Below, piece by piece: positions 1 through 13,400 of a stretch of DNA of 64,000 bases. Source of the DNA: Enoplosus armatus (Eukaryota > Chordata > Actinopteri > Centrarchiformes > Enoplosidae); the NCBI RefSeq assembly GCF_043641665.1, contig NC_092181.1, positions 1,211,001 to 1,275,000 of the forward strand, read 5' to 3'. The notes beneath the pieces were generated by a model. That model saw only the letters and a list, made by a program, of their open reading frames with translations, did no database searches and was not told where the DNA came from. How positions within the stretch are numbered: position 1 is the first letter of the stretch; each line of letters begins with the position of its first letter. The translations under genes and the position numbers were made by a program.

Positions 1-3000
1 AATGCTTTGCTGCTGGGTAGGTGGGTGGGAAAGGGAATTTCTGAGCATTCAGGCAGTTGTGACCTCAATCCCGAAAAAAGAGATTGAGTGTGTGTGGAGG
101 AGAGAGAGTGTATCTCTCCGATTGGCAGTAAAGCTCACTGTAAAAAATGCATATGGATTTGGGTCTGAAACCACACTGGAAACTGGGGGCAATAAAATGT
201 AAATGGGAGTTCAAAAATCAATTTGGACTCGCAGGAACCCACCCCACCCCTGCTCAACCAATCCCAAGGCCACAAGTGGTAAATAAAGTGAAACGCAGTT
301 GATTACTAGGCAGACCAATGCTGTTGTCACGCTAAATCTGCTGAAGCCACTCCAAGCCACAAACAGCATCCGCCATGACGCATAGCAACAGTGCAGAGGA
401 GGGATGGAGGACACATTGGGAAAAGTGGAAACAGAGGAGACAGAGATGCAAGAAGCAAAAGACGAGGGAGTTTGAAAGGAAAGGGATGAAAGAATAATGC
501 AGCAATTTGCCCTCTTTAAGCAGCAGCCACAGACATAAACACGTGCTCACACACACATGCAGAGTTCATTGGAGTAGAGAGGGAGCAGGGGGGGTGTGTG
601 GGGGGGGGTGCTAGCTGTGAGGCAGGGCCAACAGACTCTAGGGCTGAAGCCCATCACTAACACACGGATTAGTTCACACGTGCACACTGCCTTTTAATCT
701 GCTCCACTGACAAAGGTTGGAAGAGAGAGAGAGAGAAAAAAGAAAGAAGAGACAAAGAGATGGAGTTAATGAAAGAGATGGCCCCATAGAAACAGAGCCA
801 AAAGGGGGGAGGGATGGTAAGAGGGTGATGGCCTTAGTGGGACAGAGGGGAAAAGAGATGGAGGAGGGGGCATGCCTTTAGATGCACTGTACAAGAATCA
901 CACCACCTAAAGGGAAAACAAGCAATGTAATCAATATATTCTCATTGGCAAATGCCTCAGATCATTTTAAAACACACACATATACAGATTTTGGTTTATT
1001 TTAGTTAGTGGAGGGATGACATGCAACAGCTGACTCCAACTGGGGTTGTAGTGACTACATGCCCACCGTCTTAAAGCCCTATATACCCCTATATATATAT
1101 ATATATATATATCAGGACACCCCATCCATCCAGCTCTCCTTCCATTCATCTACTACTGTCCTCTTCCTGAATCGCACCCCACACAACGCCATCAAACTTC
1201 ACTAACCCAGCCACAACCCTCACTTTCCCCTTTAGCCTTTAGCCCTGTGTGACTCGGAGGAAGGGGGGTTAGGATTAAAACTCCAATATGGCCTGGCTCC
1301 TAAAATGGGCCTGGTGTAAATCCAGAGAGATCCAGCCAGATGTTGGCTCTGGGGGCAGGGTGGGGAGGGGGTTGCCCTGTCGGACCACATCCTCTTTACA
1401 GCTGTGGCTGTGTTTCAATACATCCAATAGAGGGTGGGGGTAGGAGTGTAATCCTAATATTCTACATCAGCCTTTAATGCGCAAACACACAGAGGCACAC
1501 ACTCAATTTCTCAAGTTAAACTCGCTAACTTGCTAAGTCACTTAACCCAGTTGGCACATGGGTCGTTCCACTGGGGTTAGACTTTAGCTCTCAACACAGA
1601 AATGGCACATATTGACATTCAGTGTACACACTGGTGATGTGAAAGGATGTGAGGTGGCTGTAGTGAGAGTAAGGGGTGGGGACTTCTCTCACTGCTTCTT
1701 CATCTCACTGCTCTCATTGGTGAAAAGCTAACCTCTATGATTGGTCAGACAGCAGTGGTGTTTCCCCCTTTTTCCCCAGCTGTACAGCTAAAAATAGAAG
1801 CCATAGACAGATTTAGCCTAATTGAGTCTGTCCCGTGTCTTCAACAAGCATCCTATTTTGCCCCCTTTCTCACTCTCTCTGTCTCTCTTCCTCCTTAAGG
1901 TACAGATTAAGTTAGCTCGGCTGCTAACTTGACAAGCCGCTCCAGGAAAGAGGACAGAAAACAGGAACATTTCTTCCTGGAACAGTATGTAACCGCAGCC
2001 TCATCCATTTCACCCAAAGTGGGCTTATCAACAAGCCCGACACAATGCCGTTAATGGCACAGGTTGAACAACACACTATGTGGGAGGTACTGAACACTTT
2101 GCAGAATACTGCACTACAGCCTGAACATACAGTCCCCATTCCAAGTTGATTAATTTGAACACCAACAACAAACAAACTGACAAAATGTTCCCATTTCAGT
2201 CATTCAAATTTAAAACAAGCCTGCTGACTAAGCCCGTATGCCCGCCGGGCCTTGTTCCGTTTGGTTACACTGTCCTTCCACAGAATGCTGTGCGGATGCA
2301 CTTTTGCAGGATAAGGGCACAACAAGAAGGCGCCAGGATAACATGAGTCAAGGGTCAGAAGAGTGAGACGAGACTGGAGTGATGGGTGAGCCTTCAAGTG
2401 GTGACATCCAGTCCCCTGTGTGGGGCCTTCTTTACACCTGTCTACAGAACATCTGTGTGGGGATGGATTCTGAGGACGTGAAGGCAAAACAATGGTGACC
2501 TCTAATTTGACACCGTCTTCTACCATCTGACAGCAAGCCAGTGGGAATGCCCACCATACAGGTCTGCAGTCCTGGCATCAAAGTTCTCACTAGGCACTTC
2601 TCAAGAGGCTGATATCAATGTCAAATTATAGCATCTGATATTGCAATTACAGCAAATTAAAAATAGTTGAATGTAGATCATAAATGAGATGGAAATATCC
2701 ACAGAACATGCCAATTCATTCATACAAACTGCTCAGTTCTCCAAAGTTTTCACTGTAAGACGCAGCTACAGGAAATGCTGAGCTTATATTAACAGGATGC
2801 TAACATTGCAAAAGGTCTGCTCACTCTTTTCACTTTACTTCAACAGTGCTTTGTCCCTCTCGTCTCATGTGCTTTTCCCCCCAAATTGGCTTATTAGGAA
2901 GTTAGAAAACGTGGTCTATTTGATGTACACAGTTTCTCTTTAGGCCTACGGATTTTTCAATTTCTTCATGTTAAAAGCAAGTGCCGTGAAAGGTACGTGA

Positions 3001-6000
3001 CTGGCCCCCTGAGAGTGCCAGTCCACAAAAACTTTCTACTGTCAGAAACCTGCCTATCCAGCGGGCAGGTGCGATTTAAAGGTAAATCAAAGGGTAATTC
3101 ACTCCTCCTTAACCTCAACTCAGAGCTACACACCCTTATGGCACAAGTGAAAACGCAAGTATCTCGTTGGAAGGGAGTAGGTGCTTTCCTGTTGTGCAAA
3201 GTACATATCTTAAACAAGGTACTTTCGCCATCTTATGAGCCAACTTAACTTTAAAAACAGAATATGACCTCCTTGTTACACCTGCAACACTGGTTGGGAG
3301 AGGAGGCAGCCACAATTTGTCATCATCTCACTGTTTGTGGTGGCTGGTCCCACCCCGATACTGGTTCGTGTCTCACTGAGTTAATTACAGAGCGGAAATG
3401 CTCAGTGTGCACACACTGACACAGTGGGAGTGTGGATCAGGCTTTGCGTGCTGCTCAAGGCTTCCCTTAGTCAGGTGTGTTTGACCTATCCCTCCGCTCA
3501 TCCCATCAGCCTGTCAATTACTTCCTCGTCCTCTGACACCGTCGTTAGCTAAGCCAAAGTCAAGCTAGGCTATTAAGGACTAGCACCGAGTGGCCTGCGA
3601 GCATGCCCCAGCACGTGTGCTCTAGCTGGGCTCACCAGACCAAAGATCAAGTCCCTTAAGCTGCTTTTCTGAGCCAAGAAAAGCTTACAAGTCGTCACGT
3701 TGGTCAGAACAAATGGTCCCAGTTTCAAGCCCTGCAGCAAAGCCTGAGAATAGGTTGCATTCACTGGGAAGACAACAGAAAGACTGGTGAAGCAGTTTAG
3801 CTTTCTTCATGGAGCATCAGGGCAGCCAGAGAAAATGTAGCCCAGGCTTATTCATGTTTGACTGCTCATCCAACCCCAAGGCTGGAACAACAGTACTGGC
3901 TTTATAGCCCACTGGTTAGAGAGAATGGAAATGCATGAAAGTCTTCAATCCCAACAGGGATATGTACCATTTTTTAAAAAGTGACACCTATTCCACTCAT
4001 ATTCAGTGGTGAGTTTTCCAGTCTTGCCTGAAGTACATGTTACTAAAACTACTGTCTATCACGGACAGTAGTCGTAACAGTTACATTCAATAGGATATTT
4101 TTATGTTAAGTAAGAACAGCTCTAAAATCTGACCATATATCCCTGACAAGCTCATTTACTTGGCAGCAAGAGAAAGAAACCTTCTCTCTCTCTCTCACAC
4201 ACACAAAAAATATAAACACTGACGGTCGAGAACACCCACACCAATCCAAAGTTGATCACAAATGAGGCGTAACTATCATCATTTACCATTACACATACCA
4301 CTGAACCAAAACAAATCCCGACACAGATGCTCCTTACATGCCACCCAAGGACAACAGGCTCCCCACTCTAATGGGCAAGCCTGAGCCTTTTTAATATTCC
4401 ACAGGCACACACTGAAAGGTGTTTAACCCGCGCTGTTTGCCCAACTCCCCTTGTAAAGAATCAAGCGGAAAAGCTAATATTGCTTCCACTGCCTGGGCAC
4501 CAGGGGAAAAATAATTTGCTGTGTGCATTATAAGCCTGGCCTTGATAAACAATATTAAAATGAATAGGTCGCAGTGGAAGAGGAAGGTAAATGATAAGCG
4601 ACAGTTCTTGTGGATTTACTGTATTGATTATCCATAAACAGAGTCATCATCCAAAAGGGAAGGAAAAACAACTGGTTGAACAGATTAAAGTCTGAGCCAT
4701 GGAATACCTATTAATACCATAAGAAACAAGGATCACCCAACAACTCACCTCAGCTGGGGAATGTGTTATCAACATCTTTAAAAGGAAAAGGACTAATATG
4801 CGGAAGGCTGTGAGATCAAAGCGGTGGAACTGCAACGTGCGGGCATACAAGCCTTTTACTGTTAAACCCTACTAAGGCAGTGTAATTTAGCAGTGACATG
4901 TGGAAGTGAAATAGGGCTGTTAGGAGGTACATGATCAAAGCGGCAGAGCCACCACGTTATCTGGTCCCGCTGCACAGTGTGAGCATCTGGAATGTGGTTT
5001 TTCATTTTTTTTTCTCCCTCTTTCGGCCCCTTTTATCCGCGTCCTGTGGTCTCTGCTGTCACAACGAGTCTACTCGTCACAGAGGTTATCAAGACCTGTG
5101 GTAGCCATGCAAGGCAAATCGTCTCGCCGGTGGCAGATAAACAGGGTTGATAAGTGTTTAAAAAAAAAAGGCCCCAGTCAGGCTGGCCCATGAGGGAGCT
5201 GCCTCCAATTTACAAGACCTGGAAGTCTGCTGAGATGGAACGAAAGCTGCTGCTGCTGCTGTTGTAGAATCATGGTATAAGCCTGACACACTTGGGTGAA
5301 CAACTATGCCTGATACATATAGCTTACAGTGAGGCATGTGCTTAAAGGGAATTGGATTAACTGCTGGCAAAAAAAGAGGGGGATTATAAACGATTCTGAC
5401 TTTAAGTGTGCTTCTAAAAAGATGGATTACCATTTCAATTTTTACCCTCTTTCTTTGCTAATGGAAATTCGAATTAGCCTCGTACTAGTCAACTACTAAG
5501 CAGCAACACCACTCTCACTGTGTCGAGCTGAACACGAAGACAAGAGGCGGGGGAAAAAACAGGGTGTCTGGATTTGGTACAGTAGTGTGGTTCAGGACGG
5601 CCTGTTCCCAGGCCGCTCTGCTCTGCTGCAGTTCTTTCTCTCTGAGCCTGCATGGACCAGCAAGGTGGAGCCAGGAAAAGGAGGAGGCAGGGGATTCAAG
5701 TTTCAATGGATGTTGTACTCATGACGGGAATGAAAACACACTGATGCAGAACTAATGCTGTCAAATGCACAGATAAGTCTCTTTTGGCTACATCCATTTT
5801 ATTATACATTGAGTTTCATTTCACATAATTAAATTATCTCTCTCTCAGTAACCTTAATTCAGTCCTATGCCACCACTTAGAACCAAGCCAGCACTGATCC
5901 CTTCAGCTCTGCCATCTACATGCTTTACACTAGTCTGCTCATAAATGGCCATAGGAACAGGCCCTACTACAAAGTGGCTGGCTTCAAGAATGTGGATGGA

Positions 6001-7147
6001 GTGACGAAAACAGCCTTCACACTGTGTTGTAGGAACAAACATCTGAACTGGCACCTTTTTTTGAAATGTATTTATGTGGGTGGAACACTGGAAAAATGCA
6101 ACCCCGCACGGGTGCCGCAATCTGCCGAGGCCAGTCAGCCGACCGGCTGGCCTTGTGTGGCATCGCATATGAGCACCAAGATGACACATCAACTCTTGTC
6201 TATATTTAACTCACTGGACGCCTCTCCTTCCAATGTTCCCATCCTTTTTGAAGAGGCTGCCCGGGAGAATGGCGAGAAAAACAAGCCGAGGTGATATGTA
6301 ATTACACTGAATGGATCCAGCCTCCCACATCCTTTCATTGTACCCACACCCTCAGAGATAATGAAATGGGAGGCAAGCTTCTTTTTTTTTCCATTTACCA
6401 TAAATCCTGCAAGTCTAGCCGCTCTTATTTATGGTGTCGAAGAAAACCCTTTACAGCTTCACTCTGGAAGCCTGCAAAGTCACGGAGCATAAACACCATC
6501 AAGCACCGTATGTGGGTGGTGAAGTCAATCTGATAAGGGCTTCTAAGAAACCAGTGTTCGCTCTCTTCAGAAGACGGTGTGGTAAACCATCACAAGCCAC
6601 GGTCTCCCTGAATACTCCACATTTCTTCCCCTGCAGATACCATCTTAAATGCAGAGATATTACTCAGTATAGTATGTTCAGGCTAGAAAGCTAGTGAAAG
6701 GACGTTTTGTTCGGTTATAGGGATGACTTTGTTGCCACTACTACAGTACACACCAATCAAAAAACATCTTTGCATCAAAACACTGAACTTTTGACTTCAG
6801 TTCCAGCTCAGCCTGCTTGCACCCTTGCCTGCCCGTGTAACTGAGAGCCCTTAGCACAGCAACGAAACTGTTACATAACTCGTGCAAAGAGTGTGCGCAC
6901 GAGAGGGGGAAACGGGGAAGGAGGGAACATCTTTAACTGAACACAACTGGGTCACCCCTTACTTTTGGTTTCAAGGGCCTGTTGAGGAGCAAGTGCTTCG
7001 TTGAAGAAGGGCAAAAACATCGTGGGGCAAAATGAAAGTAGGACATAATGGACTTGTTCACATGTCGGGGCAGGATGTGCATGTGCCCACAGGCTGTGCT
7101 CTGTGATTTAAAAGAGGAAGTTATTTAAAAATTGAATGCCAACTCAC
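1..7147 (-). other. mxi1 intron 3 (left part; next exon not in window)
   Basis: No segment resembling the expected next exon (RRAHLRLCLE...) was found on the minus strand. Visible low-complexity stretches are the purine-rich 720-870, (AT)n at 1090-1112 and CT/CA at 4186-4205. Single-copy-looking A/T-rich stretches such as 4497-4620 hold homeodomain-like TAAT cores, but this alone does not show function. Confidence 0.7.
1090..1112. repeat. (AT)n microsatellite
   Basis: 23 nt of perfect TA/AT dinucleotide repeat. Confidence 0.95.
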
Positions 7148-7177
7148 CTATTCTTCTCCAGCTCATTATGTGTGGAC
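7148..7177 (-). CDS. mxi1: mxi1 exon 3, 30-nt microexon (RSTHNELEKNR, start of basic region)
   Basis: Acceptor TTTGCAG|GTCCAC, donor AATAG|GTGAGT; exactly 30 nt, phase 2 at both ends. With the carried bases it encodes 'RSTHNELEKN' and the first two bases of the next Arg, the opening of the DNA-binding basic region in MAD/MXI proteins (NRSTHNELEKNRRAHLR). A 30-nt exon at this place is a known trait of the family. Confidence 0.94.
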
Positions 7178-9150
7178 CTGCAAAGACATACAGAAAACAG
7201 AGGTCATCAAATAAAGAGCAAATGTAGACTTTTGCATGCTCAACAAGCAAAGAACAGAGGTACAGTATCTGCTGCTCATGAAAAGGCACCGCACTCTGTT
7301 CGGAGAAGTAAGGCGTAAGATAGACAAAGAGGGGCCGAGAGAGGCACAGTGAATTACCTTGTCAAATGTGATTTATTAATTTATTAATTAATCCCAAACG
7401 AGACCAACTCTAGTGCCCAGTGCACCGGAGCCTCTACGCCAACAAACGTCATCGTGACAGCCAGGCATTCCCTGCGGCCTCTTCCTCAATAATGCACACC
7501 ACAACTCTGGGAGGATGTGTGTGTGTGTGTGTGTGTGTGTGTGACACTGCAGTCACTTATGTTCACTAAAGTTCACACTGTGCATGAGTGTGTATGTGTG
7601 TATGCGTGTGCTGCTGGGCAAGTGTGAGCATGCACACACACACGCACACACACCCTGTGCATGCAGCAGCCAGGGTTCAGTGCTCTGTTAATAATGTAAA
7701 GTGAATCAGCTGGTTCCTAAGAGTCTCTTTGTGTGGCAACATACTGAAGGGAGACAAGCCCTCCTCCTGATGCTTAAATGGCCGAAATCCCATCCACACA
7801 AACTGCACTCCACCTCGCCTTAAGGGGCATGGGTTTTAGGGGAGGGATGATGGACTCAACCTCTCCTGAGTCACGTTCACAGCACTTCTCTATATTGTGG
7901 GTTATCAATACTGCAATACGCTTTCCTCGTCTATTTCTTTTTTTGTTAATACTGAGCTCAGCTGACAAAACTGCCATCTTGTTAATACAGCAGCAGGAAA
8001 TAGAGGAGATAAACATGGGGGAGGAAGGAGGTAGAAAGGGATAAGACAGAGGCAGACTGTCCAAGGCTCCACTTCAATCCGTAAAAAATGTCCCTGCCTC
8101 AGAGGAAATTATTTTTTCAAGTTGAATTATTTACACCAATAAAAACACCATGTGTCTCTATTTGAATACATTACTGTTCATGTAGTTGGGTATGCAAGAC
8201 TGGATGTTAAGTCAACTGTGGCAGTATATTTGATTTAACATGACAAGGTCTACGGACAGGTTGAGTGGCTGCTATCACAGCAAAACACGGGGCTCACATG
8301 TAAGCTGGTCTGGGCCATTTCCTGAGAACCTGTGGGAGCCTAAGTGCTCACACGCCTGCTCTTGACAGGTTTCAACTTACATATTCTACAACCCTGTGGC
8401 AGTCATGCATGGCTGTGCTCTGCATCGGCCAGCAAGTCACACGTAGAAATCACAAAACTAATTAATCTAAACCAGCTTGATCTCTTCTGTTCGACTACTA
8501 CTAACCTCATAAATGTCATCTTAAAAATGGGCTTATAGTTCCAAATGATTTCTTTGTAGGGAAAATGAATAGTCATAGTCTTCTCTTCAATGCAGGCTTT
8601 TACGTACATATATAATTACTTTCTAATGGCAGTGGGTCCACTGATTACTGTAATGGGTTGTGAGTCAGAGCAATAGTTTTGCTAACAGAAGATGAATACT
8701 TTGGAGTGCACAATTTGCGTCATCAGCTGTCACCGTGCTCGCACTGTGTCTGTGTTGCTTGGAAACCCTCATCTCGATCTGTAATCTTTTCCAAACACTT
8801 TTCCGAGCATTTCACCACAATCTGATTGGGTGTAGTGTGTAATAATGTCAGTTTTTTGGGGCTGATTATCACTCTTTAAGAATGATGATTTTGGGGGACT
8901 ATTACAATTGCGGCCACGTCAAGCAGTGTACAAAGTGATTTGCAAAATAAAAATGACGTGCAGGAAATCAAAGGACATGATGTCATTAATAATACAAATG
9001 ATGAAGTTTGATGATACAGACAGTGGTGAAGAAAATGTGTGAAAACCCCAATTATTTTTACCATATCAAGAAACAACTTTTCGTCTATTAATCTGAAAAT
9101 GAGACAGGCCTTAGGTCAGCCCTGGTCCAAGCCCCCCCCCACAATCAAGC

Positions 9151-9185
<35 letters not shown>

Positions 9186-10412
9186 CATCTTAGCATGGCC
9201 TCACATTCAGAGACATCAATCTAAGTCTGCTTGCTTTAGGCTTTTATCATCACAAACCCCTTTCCCCACCTCCTGAATCAGACATCTGCGTATGTCGAGC
9301 TTGACAACAATGCAATACAGATTATAAACTGGCTCAAGGCCACACACAAATGCAGCACGTCTCCTTCTGTAGATATGCACGCGTACGTGCGTGTGCATGT
9401 ATATGTACAGAGTGGGTCAATGAGATAAAGCAACCCTGCTATAAACGTAGGCAAGAGAGGACAGAGTCAGATAAGCCCATCACTTTAAGCCTCAACACGC
9501 TACTGAGAAGGTAGCTGTGGCCAGAGCAAGCTAGTGCCAGACAGCAAACTGTGTTCAAAGAAAACGGACTGTTACAGTTATTCTAATCATTAAACAGTAC
9601 AAGCAGTACAACTGTACAATTTCTCACCCGGAGATCAATAAAGTATTTCTGATTCTGATCATTATATTATCATTATTCCTCAGAGCGAGGAATGAACAAG
9701 AACATGATCCGTATGATCTTATTCAGACGCCATCATTGGTCAATCATAAAATCTTCATCTCTTCTTGTCAGAACGCACACGTAGAAGATGACGTAGAGGT
9801 GAGCTGCAGATGTTTTGTCCAAGCCTCTCTGGCTGATGCGTGGCGCCTTTACTTCTGTGGACATTGTAATCTGACATGGCAAGGTCGCTTACAACATTGA
9901 CTAATTGGCAAGATTTCTCACCTATGTCGGCAGGCCACAAATAGGACAGTTGCATAAAAGTAGAGCACTAATGATGCAGACATGTGCCCCATCAGTGACC
10001 CTGACAGCACTACAGATATCCAAATAAGGCTGTTTTTGTTGTTTTGCAAGGTGTGCCATTCCAGGGGGAATGAAATAGACTGCTGGTGTTAAATGGTAAA
10101 TAGTGTTACCTCACTGAGTGAGCTGTGAACATGTCTCCGTAGAGAGCAGGGCCAGGCATCATTCTTCCTGGTGCCATTTTCTGTCATGCTTGTGAAAATA
10201 TTTCTAAAAGTGCACCCTCCTACTCCTCAAGAGCTGTATTAATCACGAAGAATTTCCCTATTAGGACCAACTCTTCCGAAGCTTTATGAATACGGCATCA
10301 GACCTATATCTGATCGTGTCTGTTGCCATGCAGAACTAGGCAGCGTTCTGCGCTCATAATGAGTAATGCGCAGTTCCTGTTTGTGGCCCGCTCTTACATT
10401 AATATTAAAAAG

Positions 10413-10445
<33 letters not shown>

Positions 10446-13400
10446 TTGCATTTGATGTATGACTGTCAATGGACAGATTAATGTAAGCAGCCTAGCACCA
10501 AGAAAAGACACAATGTCAATGGGTGTTAACTTGGGAGAGTCTCGCCTGCATTTTCTACTACTAAATGCAAGTTTCTGTCATCAGTGAAAGCATTGTGCTT
10601 GACAAGGGCCTTTGTGGCAGCTAATGATGTGATTATCACACTGTTGCATCCAACTACACTAAAGAATAGATTAAATTACATCAAGCTGTTGATGTGTGTT
10701 ATGGAACATATGTTTAGTCGTCTATTATCTAAGCTATAATGGGTTATAGGAGATGTAAAGGTGAAACAGCAAATAACTGATGACCCTAAACATCATTAGT
10801 GCTCAGAAAGGCTCCACGTATCCACCTTTGGATGTCTGCAAACAACACCGGCCATAAATAGCAGCCCTCCCGCCCCCCCTTAGGGCAAAAGACAAAACTA
10901 TCCCTCTCTCCCACAGTGTAGAATACATTTAGCATGGGGGATAAATGAGCATGACTACCACCAAAAACAAACCAGAAAATGAAATTAAAATAAAGCAAAG
11001 GCCTATGGGTTTATTTAACCGGGAGTGAGAGAAAAGCACAACATTACACATGACTTTTTTCGTTTTACAGCCGTCACTTTCACCACAGTCCCTAACCTCA
11101 GCCACTGCAGTCCGTTTGACAATCAGCTGACGAAAAGCTAGCAGAGCCGTTGGTGCTCCCCCCCCCTCCCCCAACAGAGCAGCGGTAAGCACGGTCATAC
11201 GTGCACCTATGTGTTCAACATGTTTCTACAAGTTTGAAGAACATTTTTTTTTTTTAAATCCATGCAAACTTATTTTTTGGGTGTGTTTTTAAGTGGACCG
11301 TGGTAACTCTGCCAGCAAGCCTTTCGGGACAGCTCGCTTGTTTACCAACCGTTGCGATAAAGCGTTGGCAGCGACTACAATCACATGAAAAAGACAGTTT
11401 ACATTAAGGTCGTCTATCAGTAAAGGCCAATGCATGCAGCGTTAACAGTGCCCACAGTTCACCAGGGACCCCCCCACCACGACAGAGCGCAGATTCTTAC
11501 CTATTGTGGTTACTGCTGAACTTCTTATTTCGGAATTTCCTTTGCCTCTGGTAGATTGTGTTCTGATTTGACGGAAACGTCGAAGCATATCCGTGTTCAC
11601 ACTCTGTCGAAAGAGAAATAAATGTAATTAACAGTTTGGACACTTTTTGTGCCTCTCTGCACATCACGGATACAGTTAGCTGACAGCACTTCCTTTTTTG
11701 GTGTTTATTGTAAAACCGTTACCTCTTCTAAAGCCAGTCAACACAGCAGATCTTAGCGCCGTTACTTATTTCTTAGCTTCACACACACTTGAACACACAT
11801 TTACCTCTTTCTCTCCTTTCTAGAAATTCCGCAGCTTCCAATAACCGTTGGATATTTAGCTGAACGGCCGTCATTCTTCCCTGAGGCTGGCTGCCGTTAA
11901 CGTTAGCTATGCTCTCTTCAGTTCAACGTAACGTTAGCTTAGCCAACAGGGGAGACGCTGCATTGGTTGTTACTACACTGATGGATAGTTTAAAAACGTC
12001 GTGTTATTATCTTGTTCAGTGTCGCTGGCTCATCAGCAGCTTTGTCGAAAGGAGAGAGGGGGGGGAAGTCCAGTGTTTCCAAGCTGGCAAGCTACAGCCA
12101 ATCCTTGCCAGGTTTCGTTGTTAGAAAATGTCAAAACCAGTGTATCAAAGTATTAAAAGTTCGTAGGAAACACGGTATTAAATGTTTACAAAAAATGGGT
12201 ATAAACAATATAAAATGTCCCCGAGGGAGCCCGGAGCCAGCAAAGTGCCTGCCGCTGCTCGTTTCCTCTCCTCTCCTGTTTGTTTACCTAGCTGCACAGC
12301 TGAGAGGCGGCGACCGAGCGGAGTAGAGGCCGGTCTACACGCGGTGCATCCTGGGAAACCGAGTCTTTCGGTGCGTTTGTAAAATACATGCACAGTAAAT
12401 GTTCATTCTTTTCACAATTTATATTGCCTCTCCTGTGATTCACTGCGTAAAACGTCGTCCGTTATTACTTTATGACTGAAGGGTTAGTGTTAGGGTTATA
12501 GCAGGTCAGTTTACACATCTGTGGGACAGTGCTGCAGTCCACAGAGATTATTTTAAGATAAGAGGTGGTGATCATTATTCTTGTGAAGTTTAATCGGTGG
12601 TACTGTTGCTACTGGTGACAATGAAGACTAACAATGTCAGAGTAATTGGTAATAATTAAATATTCACCATTAGGCCATTTTGGATCACAGGCCTGTATTA
12701 GTGTATGAGAATTGTTCATAGGTCAGTTTTTGCACCCAATTTTAAATAAATTGGACCATCAATCATTAATGTTGACATTTGATATGTCACTGTCATTGTG
12801 TGTCATTTATTCCTCTCACATTCATTCTTCCCAGTCTCCCCCTCTCCGCAATGAGAAAAAAAAAGTCCTACAAATCCCATGATTCATCAGGACCGTGGGG
12901 GTGTCCTTGCCGGCTTAAGCCAGGCCCAGCAACACATGACGTCGCCACCGACCGGGCGTCTGATTGGCGGATGGCTTTTGACAGGCGTCGAGGGTTGAGC
13001 TCGCACCTGACCAACCGCAGAGGAGCTTCGCGCCATGTGGAGGCCAGTGCGGCACGCCCACAGATAGCAGGAAGCAAACAACCGAGAGAAGAAGAGCTGT
13101 GCCGCTGCGATGTGCTGCTGCACTATTCCCACCTTATATTATAACATTACTCAACAGACTTTAGCAACGCGCATCCGCACATATGCTCGGCTTTCCCGCA
13201 CAAAACAGCCCTGTGTGGACAGACGCATACCGAACAGCGTCATTTCCAGTGTTTTTAAATCATGACTTGCTAAAAGGAAACGAGGGCACCATTAATCATC
13301 ATTTTTAAGACGTCATTTTTAATATTGCACTTATTAAAATGATCTGCGATTTAATTATGAATAGACCAGGGTTTATTTGCAATTTGAGAGACCATGCCAT

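Larger units (their letters stand above)
7178..11500 (-). other. mxi1 intron 2
   Basis: 4.3 kb between exon 2 and the microexon. It holds (TG)n at 7516-7543, (CA)n at 9152-9184, (GA)n at 10416-10443 and a truncated LINE tail at 9617-9660. No coding segment recognised. Confidence 0.8.
12290..13220 (-). promoter_or_regulatory. CpG-rich promoter-like region of the short mxi1 isoform
   Basis: CpG density is far above its surroundings, especially 12290-12380 and 12890-13100, and it lies 0.4-1.3 kb upstream of the short-isoform ATG. On the gene strand it holds a CCAAT box (CGCCAATCAG, 12959-12968), a CRE-like TGACGTC (+ strand, 12938-12944) and two ZNF143-like motifs. No TATA box was seen. The transcription start is not determined. 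Confidence 0.55.

Noticed and set aside
3058..3076. GGCAGGTGCGATT as part of a bHLH exon (CACCTG on -)
   Set aside because: The minus-strand frames around it do not read RAHLRLCLE or any bHLH wording.
5920..6294. 124-residue ORF on + in mxi1 intron 3
   Set aside because: No recognisable family and no exon borders; chance length for intronic DNA of this size.
12779..13144. 121-residue ORF on + in the CpG-rich region
   Set aside because: GC-rich DNA has few stops; no motif or splice support, and the region is better explained as the mxi1 promoter.
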